From a bacterium (lineage in GTDB: Bacteria > Patescibacteriota > Patescibacteriia > Patescibacteriales > JALTFF01), in assembly GCA_027007465.1 (NCBI GenBank), contig JALTFF010000005.1:1-13862 (forward strand): a stretch of DNA of 13,862 nt, read 5' to 3'. The notes beneath the pieces were generated by a model. It made no database searches. It saw only the letters and a list, made by a program, of their open reading frames with translations, and was not told where the DNA came from. Positions 5,550 to 11,490 of this stretch are shown piece after piece (position 1 is the stretch's first letter; every line of letters starts with the position of its first letter). Position numbers and translations under genes: made by a program.

Positions 5550-6926
5550 ATGGTTAGGAATAGTATTGAAAAAATGCCCCCTCAAAACATAGAGGCTGAA
5601 CAATCTTTGCTCGGCTCTTTGTTAATTGATAAAGATGCTATTACAAAAATAGCTGACAGTCTTTTAGTAGAAGATTTTTATAAAGAAAGTCACGCCATAA
5701 TTTATAATTCTATACTTGAATTATTTGCCCAACATGAACCAATTGATATTTTAACATTATCATCAAAATTAAAAGAGAAAAAGCAACTTAAAAACATTGG
5801 AGGTAGAAGTTATTTGGCTAAACTTTCTATGTCAGTCCCTACGTCCTCTAATGTAAATTATTATGCTGAAATAATTCAGAAGAAAGCCACTTTAAGAAGG
5901 CTTATAAATAGTTCTCTCAGAATCAATGAACTTGGATATTCAGAAGATGAAGAAATTGAAACAGTATTAGATAAGGCTGAAAAAAGTTTATTTGAAGTAT
6001 CTCAAAAACATCTTAAACAAAATTTCTCGCCAATTAATAATTTACTTACAGATGCTTTTGAAAGAATTGATGAAATACACAAAGAATCTGGAAAATTACG
6101 AGGATTAGCTACTAATTTTACTGAACTAGATAATTTATTAGGTGGATTACAAAAATCTGATTTAATCATTTTAGCTGCTAGACCAAGTGTTGGAAAAACA
6201 TCATTTGCATTAGATGTTGCGCGAAATGTGGCTACTCGTTATAAAAAAAGTGTAGGAATTTTTAGCTTAGAAATGAGTAAAGAACAATTAGTAGATCGTT
6301 TAATTTGCGCTGAAGCAAATGTTAATTTATGGAAAATGCGAACTGGAAAATTATCTGACAGAGAGGATGATGATGATTTCTCTAAAATTGGCCATGCATT
6401 AGGAGTTCTTTCAGAAGCTCCAATTTATATTGATGATTCTGGAATTATAAATATTGTAGAAATTAGAGCAAAAGCAAGAAGGCTACAAATGGAAAAAGGT
6501 TTAGATCTTCTTATTATTGATTATTTGCAACTAATGAAAGGCCAAGATAAATATGATGGAAATAGAGTCCAAGAAATTTCAGAAATTAGCCGTGGTTTAA
6601 AAGGAATAGCAAAGGAATTAAAAATACCTATTTTAGCGCTTTCACAACTTTCAAGAGCTGTTGAACAACAGCCAGGAGCGGCTATACCTAAACTTTCTCA
6701 TTTAAGAGAATCAGGTTCTATTGAACAAGATGCTGATGTTGTAATGTTTATCTACCGCAAAGCAAGTGATAGAAAATATAGAAGAGAAGATTTAACTCCA
6801 GAAGAAGCCAATACTGCTGAAATTCAAATTGCAAAACATAGAAATGGGCCGCTTGGTATAGTAAAATTATATTTTGATGAAGCTAAAACAAGTTTTAGAA
6901 ATTTAGAAAGAAGAATGTCAGAATAA
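5550..6926 (+). CDS. dnaB: Replicative DNA helicase DnaB
   Basis: DnaB is the hexameric 5'-3' helicase that unwinds the replication fork and contacts primase. The 458 residues are full length and contain no intein. The N-terminal collar domain (about 8-150) begins PPQNIEAEQSLLGSLL, a DnaB hallmark. After a linker, the RecA-like ATPase carries Walker A ARPSVGKT (210-217, Lys216), the FSLEMSKEQLVDR segment (238-250), Walker B LLIIDYLQLM (320-329, Asp324), SQLSRAVEQ (365-373), HLRESGSIEQDADVV (384-398) and KHRNGPLG (429-436), which supplies the inter-subunit basic residues. I chose the ATG at 5550, which leaves a 13-base gap to the DUF59 gene; an in-frame ATG at 5574 (MPPQNIEAEQ) is the alternative start and would also give a plausible protein. 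No Shine-Dalgarno motif is visible for either. The gene ends before a two-way terminator facing groEL. Confidence 0.97.
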   Translation: MVRNSIEKMPPQNIEAEQSLLGSLLIDKDAITKIADSLLVEDFYKESHAIIYNSILELFAQHEPIDILTLSSKLKEKKQLKNIGGRSYLAKLSMSVPTSSNVNYYAEIIQKKATLRRLINSSLRINELGYSEDEEIETVLDKAEKSLFEVSQKHLKQNFSPINNLLTDAFERIDEIHKESGKLRGLATNFTELDNLLGGLQKSDLIILAARPSVGKTSFALDVARNVATRYKKSVGIFSLEMSKEQLVDRLICAEANVNLWKMRTGKLSDREDDDDFSKIGHALGVLSEAPIYIDDSGIINIVEIRAKARRLQMEKGLDLLIIDYLQLMKGQDKYDGNRVQEISEISRGLKGIAKELKIPILALSQLSRAVEQQPGAAIPKLSHLRESGSIEQDADVVMFIYRKASDRKYRREDLTPEEANTAEIQIAKHRNGPLGIVKLYFDEAKTSFRNLERRMSE

Positions 6927-7049
6927 CTATATAGAAATTATCTTTTTATTTTTATCATTTTTGCTTATATACAAATATGAAAGATACACTAAAATAAATA
7001 AAACAATTTCCACATATGACATATAATGCATAGCTTAATTATTTATAAA

Positions 7050-7082
7050 AACTAAAAAGCAGGATTAATCCCTGCTTTTTTA
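7050..7082. terminator. Bidirectional intrinsic terminator between dnaB and groEL
   Basis: AAAAAGCAGG (7054-7063) pairs with CCTGCTTTTT (7071-7080) around a 7-base loop. The outer A-run on the left and T-run on the right provide U-tracts for transcripts from both directions. This fits the convergent arrangement of dnaB (plus) and groEL (minus). Confidence 0.9.
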
Positions 7083-7105
7083 GTTTAAAATTATCAAAAT
7101 TTATA

Positions 7106-8764
7106 TTACATTCCCATGCCCATTCCTGGCATTCCTCCTGTTGGCATACCACCCATATTAGCTGATGATCCATCCTTTTTTTCAGGAATGTCTGTAACAA
7201 CGGCCTCTGTTGTCAAGAACATTATAGCAGCGCTAGCAGCGTTTTCTAAAGCTGATCTTGTCACTTTTGTTGGATCAACAATTCCAGCTTGAGACAAATC
7301 CTCAAATTTATCTTTATAAGCATTATAACCAAATGTTGATCCACTATTTTTTTTGTGTTCATCAATAATTTTATAAAGAATTAATGACCCATCTTTCCCA
7401 GCATTATTAGCAATCTGTTTAATTGGCTCTAAAACAGCATTTTCTACAATAGTAGCGCCCACATTTTCTTTTGGCATTTCTTCAGAAATAGAAGCTCTGC
7501 TAGCCATTACTAGGGCTAAACCGCCCCCAGCTACGACTCCTTCTTCAACAGCTGCTCTTGTGGCATTTAAAGCATCCTCAATTCTGGCTTTTTTTTCTTT
7601 CATTTCTGTCTCTGTTGCAGCGCCAACTTTAATTACAGCTACTCCGCCAGAAAGTTTAGCTAATCTTTCTTGTAGCTTTTCTTTATCAAAATCACTGTCG
7701 CTTAATTCAATTTCCTTTTTAATCTGTGCTACTCTTGATTTAATTTTTTCTTGATCTCCAGCTCCATCAACAATAGTGGTATTATCCTTTGTTGAAATAA
7801 CTTTTCTAGCTTTTCCTAAATCATTTATATCAACATTTTCTAATTTCAACCCCACTTCCTCGCTAATAACTTTACCACCAGTTAAAATAGCTATATCTTC
7901 AAGCATTTCTTTCTTTCTATCTCCGAATCCAGGCGCTTTTACTGCTAAAACATTAAAAGTGCCTCTTAATTTATTAACAACAAAAGTGGCTAAAGCCTCA
8001 CCCTCAACATCTTCTGCAATGATTACCATATCTTTCTTGCCACTTTGAGCTACCTTTTCTAATAAAGGCAATATTTCTTGAACATTAGATATTTTTTTAT
8101 TAGCAATTAAAATATAAGGCTCTTCAAATTCAGCTTTCATGGTGTTTGAATCAGTAATCATATAAGGCGAAATATATCCATTATCAAATTGCATTCCTTC
8201 AACAACCTCTTTTTCAACTCCAAAAGACTGACCTTCTTCAACTGTAATTACGCCATCTTTTCCAACAGATTCCATTGCTTCTGCAATAATATTGCCAATT
8301 TCCTTGTCATTAGCGCTTACAGAAGCAACTTGCGCTACTTCTTCTTTTGTTGAAATAGTTTTACTTAATTCTTTTAAACGTTTTACTATTTTTTTCACCT
8401 CTTTTTCAATACCTTCTTTAACTTCAATAGGTGAGACGCCAGAGCTTACTAATTTTAAGCCCTCTTTTATCATTGCTTGCGCCAAAACAGTGGCTGTTGT
8501 TGTCCCATCTCCAGCCACATCATTTGTCTTAGAGGCAACTTCTTTAATTATTTCAGCTCCAATATTTTCAAACTTATCTTCTAGTTCAATTTCTTTAGCC
8601 ACAGTTACACCATCCTTAGTAATATTAGGAGCTCCAAATCCTTTGTCTAAAACAACATTTCTACCTTTTGGACCCAAAGTAATTTTAACAGTATTAGCTA
8701 ATTTATCAACTCCTTTAGCTAAGGCTGTTCTTGCTTTTTCTTGATAAATAATTTGTTTAGCCAT
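7106..8764 (-). CDS. groEL: 60 kDa chaperonin GroEL
   Basis: GroEL forms the double-ring ATP-driven folding chamber capped by GroES in the cytosol. The 552 residues are full length. Visible features in order: the N-terminal equatorial segment with LANTVKITLGPKGRNVVLDKGFG (22-44), the nucleotide motif GDGTTTA (85-91, Asp86), an apical domain (about 190-375) with KAPGFGDRKKEMLEDIA (276-292), and the second intermediate/equatorial part with EDALNATRAAVEEGVVAGGG (396-415, Asp397 equivalent to the E. coli ATP-hydrolysis Asp). It ends in the Gly-Met-rich flexible tail GGMPTGGMPGMGMGM typical of bacterial GroEL. The first ATG fits the family N-terminus; no Shine-Dalgarno motif precedes it. It is downstream of groES across 70 bases that contain a perfect 17-bp inverted repeat, and ends at the two-way terminator. 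All expected catalytic residues are present. Confidence 0.98.
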   Translation of the reverse strand: MAKQIIYQEKARTALAKGVDKLANTVKITLGPKGRNVVLDKGFGAPNITKDGVTVAKEIELEDKFENIGAEIIKEVASKTNDVAGDGTTTATVLAQAMIKEGLKLVSSGVSPIEVKEGIEKEVKKIVKRLKELSKTISTKEEVAQVASVSANDKEIGNIIAEAMESVGKDGVITVEEGQSFGVEKEVVEGMQFDNGYISPYMITDSNTMKAEFEEPYILIANKKISNVQEILPLLEKVAQSGKKDMVIIAEDVEGEALATFVVNKLRGTFNVLAVKAPGFGDRKKEMLEDIAILTGGKVISEEVGLKLENVDINDLGKARKVISTKDNTTIVDGAGDQEKIKSRVAQIKKEIELSDSDFDKEKLQERLAKLSGGVAVIKVGAATETEMKEKKARIEDALNATRAAVEEGVVAGGGLALVMASRASISEEMPKENVGATIVENAVLEPIKQIANNAGKDGSLILYKIIDEHKKNSGSTFGYNAYKDKFEDLSQAGIVDPTKVTRSALENAASAAIMFLTTEAVVTDIPEKKDGSSANMGGMPTGGMPGMGMGM

Positions 8765-8777
8765 AGTTTAGATAAAT

Positions 8778-8813
8778 ATTAGATATTTAATTAAACTTAA
8801 TTAAATATCTAAT
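8778..8813. promoter_or_regulatory. Perfect 17-bp inverted repeat in the groES-groEL gap
   Basis: ATTAGATATTTAATTAA (8778-8794) and its exact reverse complement (8797-8813) are separated by two bases. In the minus-strand mRNA the stem ends 13 bases before the groEL ATG, within the expected footprint of an initiating ribosome. It has no following U-tract, so it is not an intrinsic terminator. It does not match the CIRCE sequence. Possible roles are control of groEL translation, an mRNA processing or stability stem, or a protein-binding site. Confidence 0.8.
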
Positions 8814-8834
8814 CTTTAAATTATAAATAATATT

Positions 8835-9125
8835 TTACTCTATTATTGCTATTATATCCTCTTCTCTAATTACTAAATATTCTTTACCATCAATTTTAAC
8901 TTCATCTGGCGAATATTTTTTAAACATTACTTTATCTCCTATTTTCACACTCATTTTTAAACGTTGCCCATTTTCCATTATCTTGCCTTCGCCAACAGCT
9001 ACTATCTTTCCTTTTTCAGGCTTTTCTTTATCAACTGTATCAGGAAGAACAATGCCTGACTTAGTTATTTTGTCTTCTGTGATTGGCTCAATAATCACAT
9101 GATCATTTAATGGTTTTAATTGCAT
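8835..9125 (-). CDS. groES: 10 kDa co-chaperonin GroES
   Basis: GroES forms the heptameric lid that binds GroEL. The 96 residues are the normal length. The N-terminal strand MQLKPLNDHVIIEPI leads to the mobile loop (about 17-33), which carries SGIVLP (23-28) with the hydrophobic tripeptide that docks on GroEL. The rest holds GKIVAVGEG (39-47), KIGDKVMFKKYSPDEVKIDGKEYLVI and the closing EEDIIAIIE, all standard for the family. The start ATG is unambiguous, though it lacks a clear Shine-Dalgarno motif. It is the first gene of the groES-groEL operon behind a TTGACA-N17-TATTAT promoter, with a perfect 16-bp inverted repeat in the leader that is not CIRCE. Confidence 0.97.
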   Translation of the reverse strand: MQLKPLNDHVIIEPITEDKITKSGIVLPDTVDKEKPEKGKIVAVGEGKIMENGQRLKMSVKIGDKVMFKKYSPDEVKIDGKEYLVIREEDIIAIIE

Positions 9126-9136
9126 AGTTTTTTCTT

Positions 9137-9176
9137 TTGTCTTAAATTATAAAAAATATATTATAATTTAAGACAA
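9137..9176. promoter_or_regulatory. Perfect 16-bp inverted repeat in the groES leader (non-CIRCE candidate regulatory element)
   Basis: TTGTCTTAAATTATAA (9137-9152) and its exact reverse complement (9161-9176) enclose an 8-base loop. The element begins roughly 18 bases after the expected transcription start of the groES promoter and ends 11 bases before the groES ATG. Its place resembles that of CIRCE operators, which have 9-bp TTAGCACTC-type arms, but the sequence is unrelated. No U-tract follows on the minus strand. It could be a repressor site in DNA, or an RNA hairpin in the ribosome landing zone. Confidence 0.8.
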
Positions 9177-9200
9177 TTAAAATAAATTTTACATTATTTT

Positions 9201-9229
9201 ATAATATACTATTTACTTTTTTTTGTCAA
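9201..9229 (-). promoter_or_regulatory. Sigma-70-type promoter of groES-groEL
   Basis: On the minus strand a perfect -35 box TTGACA (9224-9229) is followed after exactly 17 bases by TATTAT (9201-9206, 5 of 6). It is the strongest promoter match seen in the window. It predicts a leader of about 70 bases before the groES start, long enough to contain the 16-bp inverted repeat. Confidence 0.8.
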
Positions 9230-9366
9230 GGGGGTAAAATAATCTTGTGAATGCAATATTATGTGATTTCTCGCTTCACTAACACTACATATCAGAACTA
9301 TAGAAAACTAGGTTTGCTAATGAAAATAGGTAGTTAAATTAATCAAACAATATATTTTATTTAATT

Positions 9367-10743
9367 ATGCTTTTACTTATAATAATTTACTCAATACTCT
9401 TTGCAATGCTTGCTTGGCATAATCTAAAACTTGCCTTAGCTGTTTTAATTTTTGCTTTGCCAAGTTATTTAATAAGATTTCACATTCTTTTTGTGCCATC
9501 TACTTTATTAGAATTAATGATATGGATTGTCTTTTTAATCTGGTTTATAAAATCTTACCAAAATAAAGAGCTATCTCTATTTAATAAAAACTTATTAAAA
9601 ATCCCTTACCCATTTGGCAAAGAAATAATTTTACTTATTATTATTAGCTCATTATCACTAATTGTTTCAACAAATAAAATTGCTGGACTTGGTATTTTAA
9701 AAGCATATTTTATAGAACCTGTTTTATTCTTTATTGTCTTTATTAATGTTTTTAAACCAAAATTAATATCAAAACAATTAAAAATAGATTATCAAATAAT
9801 ATTTATTAGCCTTGCTTTTTCAGCTATAGTCCTTTCAGTTATGGCTTTTTATCAAAAATTTACAGGAAATCTTATCTTTAATAAATTTTGGCAAAATGCG
9901 CCTACTAGAAGAGTGACTAGTTTTTTCCCATATCCAAACGCGATTGGACTGTATTTAGAACCAATTATAATTATTTTATTATCTTGGTTCTTTGTTCTAA
10001 GAAATAAATCTTTAAAATTGTATAATATTATCCTTCAAATATTATCTGTAATAGCTGTGATTATGTCAATTCTTGCTATCTATTATGCGCGTTCTGAAGG
10101 CGCTATGGTTGCTGTTAGTTTCTCATCTTTCTTATTTATTCTTTTAAACTTAAACAAAAAATATAAAATTGCTTTATCAGCTATAGCTATTATACTTTTC
10201 GCAATTATTATATCTTCTGCTCAATGGCGTCCTATTTTTATTAAGAAAATCACTATAGATGATTTTTCAGGGCAAATCAGAAGACAACAATGGAAAGAAA
10301 CTTGGCAAATGTTAAAAGATAACCGCTTAATCACTGGCGCTGGTTTGGATAATTATCAAAAAGCAATTAAGCCGTATCATAAAATAGGTATTGATATAAA
10401 TGGAAAATGGCAGCCAGTAGAGATATATCTTTATCCACATAATATTCTTTTAAATTTCTGGTCTGAATTAGGTTTAGCTGGAATGTTACTTTTTATCTGG
10501 ATAATTGGCAAGTTTTTTTATATAGGAATAAAAATATTTAAGAAAGCAAATAGCTTAGAAAATAAATATATTATATTAGGACTAATATGCGCTATGTTAG
10601 CTATTGTTATACATGGATTAGTTGATGTTCCTTATTTTAAAAACGATTTATCAGTAATGTTCTGGTTATTATTAGCTATAATGTCATTAATAGATCTCAA
10701 AGTTAATAATAGCATTTATATAAAAAGAAGCCTGTTCCATTAA
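9367..10743 (+). CDS. O-antigen ligase/polymerase-like membrane protein (Wzy/WaaL superfamily)
   Basis: This is a polytopic membrane protein of the O-antigen ligase superfamily, which joins or polymerises lipid-linked glycans outside the cytoplasmic membrane. Its 458 residues show about 11-13 hydrophobic helices (for example around 19-42, 46-62, 86-103, 112-128, 141-161, 194-210, 218-240, 246-261, 267-284, 366-390, 400-420 and 428-444). Between about 285 and 362 lies a large polar loop. Family motifs are YARSEGAMVA (240-249), QIRRQQW (303-309), GAGLDNY (324-330) and PHNILLNFWSELGLAG (357-372), with the conserved His358 and Glu367 region. It is alone on its strand between groES and the tRNA-binding gene, with no glycosyltransferase neighbours, so ligase, polymerase or protein O-glycosylation roles cannot be told apart. 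No Shine-Dalgarno motif and only a weak promoter match (TTCACT-N18-TATAGA, 9275-9304) precede it. Confidence 0.85.
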   Translation: MLLLIIIYSILFAMLAWHNLKLALAVLIFALPSYLIRFHILFVPSTLLELMIWIVFLIWFIKSYQNKELSLFNKNLLKIPYPFGKEIILLIIISSLSLIVSTNKIAGLGILKAYFIEPVLFFIVFINVFKPKLISKQLKIDYQIIFISLAFSAIVLSVMAFYQKFTGNLIFNKFWQNAPTRRVTSFFPYPNAIGLYLEPIIIILLSWFFVLRNKSLKLYNIILQILSVIAVIMSILAIYYARSEGAMVAVSFSSFLFILLNLNKKYKIALSAIAIILFAIIISSAQWRPIFIKKITIDDFSGQIRRQQWKETWQMLKDNRLITGAGLDNYQKAIKPYHKIGIDINGKWQPVEIYLYPHNILLNFWSELGLAGMLLFIWIIGKFFYIGIKIFKKANSLENKYIILGLICAMLAIVIHGLVDVPYFKNDLSVMFWLLLAIMSLIDLKVNNSIYIKRSLFH

Positions 10744-10783
10744 TATTCTTGCTCTTTTAAAAACTTAAAATCATATTGCTTTA

Positions 10784-11104
10784 CTAGTATATTTTAGATC
10801 CTAATAAAACTTCTTTTTCTGGCTTTAAAATAACTGGTTCGCCATCAACATCTGCTGCCAAAAGCATACCTTGACTTTCTATTCCAAATATTTTCTTTGG
10901 CTCTAAATTAGCTACTACAATAATCTGTTTTCCGATTAAATCATTTGGTTTGTAAAATTTAGCTAATCCAGCTGCTAATTGCCTTTTTTCATTTCCAATG
11001 TCAACTTCTAACCTTAAAAGTTTTTCAGAATTTTTAACTTTTTCTGCTTGAATAATTTTTCCAACTCTTAAATCAATTTTTTTAAAATCTTCAAATTTAA
11101 TCAT
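10784..11104 (-). CDS. Free-standing tRNA-binding protein, methionyl-tRNA synthetase beta-subunit type
   Basis: The 106-residue protein is a single OB-fold tRNA-binding (EMAP II/Arc1p-like) domain. It matches the C-terminal dimerisation and tRNA-binding domain of bacterial MetRS. Evidence is the FKKIDLRVGKIIQAEKV opening (7-23), SEKLLRLEVDIGNEKRQLAAGLAKFY in the middle, and the run GKQIIVVANLEPKKIFGIESQGMLLAAD (58-85), which is diagnostic for the MetG beta form. The related CsaA family is a less likely alternative. It presumably supplies tRNA affinity to a separately encoded MetRS catalytic chain, which is not in this window. It converges with the membrane-protein gene across only 40 bases and has no visible Shine-Dalgarno motif. 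Its upstream gap of about 390 bases separates it from pnp, whose terminator implies independent transcription. Confidence 0.9.
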   Translation of the reverse strand: MIKFEDFKKIDLRVGKIIQAEKVKNSEKLLRLEVDIGNEKRQLAAGLAKFYKPNDLIGKQIIVVANLEPKKIFGIESQGMLLAADVDGEPVILKPEKEVLLGSKIY

Positions 11105-11236
11105 AATTTTTTTGTAAAAAAGAAATATAACTTTTAAAAAAAGCTATGAGTAAATCCTAAATCATAAATTTTAAATCCCTTATTCAGTAAAAAACCAAGT
11201 ATTTTTACACCAATTAATTAGAGAGCTGATAAATTT

Positions 11237-11260
11237 TTTAACAGAATTCATCCTGTTAAA
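11237..11260. repeat. 8-bp hairpin TTTAACAG/CTGTTAAA
   Basis: The two 8-base arms are perfect and enclose an 8-base loop. Neither strand has a U-tract right after it. Its role is unknown; together with the 11271-11283 hairpin it forms a small structured patch upstream of the tRNA-binding protein gene. Confidence 0.5.
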
Positions 11261-11270
11261 TTGCTTTACG

Positions 11271-11283
11271 CCGACTTTGTCGG
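11271..11283. repeat. Short G+C-rich hairpin CCGAC-TTT-GTCGG
   Basis: A 5-bp perfect stem with a 3-base loop, unusually G+C-rich for this window. No U-tract follows on either strand, so it is not a typical terminator. Confidence 0.5.
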
Positions 11284-11373
11284 ATTTAGCTGGATAAAAA
11301 GTCTATAAATTAGAATTTAAAACTTAAAGAACAACAAAGAATCTTAGCTTCATTTACTTAAACAATATTAGTC

Positions 11374-11414
11374 AAAAAAAGAAGCTCAACTCCTTTATGC
11401 AGTTGAGCTTCTTT
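11374..11414 (-). terminator. Intrinsic terminator of pnp
   Basis: In the minus-strand transcript a perfect 14-bp stem (arms 11401-11414 and 11378-11391, loop of 9) is followed directly by a run of U (plus-strand A-run 11374-11380). It lies about 75 bases past the pnp stop. A second stem, AACTCCT (11388-11394) with AGGAGTT (11415-11421), overlaps it and would be mutually exclusive. Confidence 0.92.
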
Positions 11415-11435
11415 AGGAGTTTATCTATTAATAAA

Positions 11436-11461
11436 AGTAAGTTTCAAAGGATTTACTTACT
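11436..11461. repeat. 7-bp stem between the pnp stop and its terminator
   Basis: AGTAAGT (11436-11442) and ACTTACT (11455-11461) are exact reverse complements with a 12-base loop. The stem lies in the pnp 3' untranslated region and may simply protect the mRNA end. Confidence 0.4.
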
Positions 11462-11490
11462 CTGCTCAGAATAACAGATTTTTAGCATGC

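Larger units (their letters stand above)
11105..11490. other. Intergenic region of about 390 bases between pnp and the tRNA-binding protein gene
   Basis: No open frame here looks like a gene. Moving with minus-strand transcription from pnp, it holds an AGTAAGT/ACTTACT stem (11436-11461), the pnp terminator (11374-11414), then a hairpin CCGAC-TTT-GTCGG (11271-11283) in a locally G+C-richer patch and a TTTAACAG/CTGTTAAA hairpin (11237-11260). Any promoter for the tRNA-binding gene is too weak to name. No tRNA or known riboswitch is recognised. Confidence 0.65.

Noticed and set aside
8292..8744. A 150-codon plus-strand open frame opposite groEL
   Set aside because: It is antisense to a certain groEL, is rich in Ser, Thr, Leu and Phe as expected from reading the opposite strand, and has no family features.
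8778..8813. Terminator between groES and groEL
   Set aside because: The bases after the stem on the minus strand are ATTTATCTAAACT, without a run of T.
9137..9176. CIRCE operator for HrcA before groES
   Set aside because: The arms do not resemble TTAGCACTC/GAGTGCTAA; only the general location is similar.
11237..11260. Integron attC site (TAAC...GTTA ends)
   Set aside because: The arms are only about 20 bases apart and lack the paired L and R boxes; no integrase is present.
11105..11490. tRNA or structured RNA gene in the pnp downstream gap
   Set aside because: The hairpins do not assemble into a cloverleaf; no T-loop GTTCRA-type motif or CCA end is seen.
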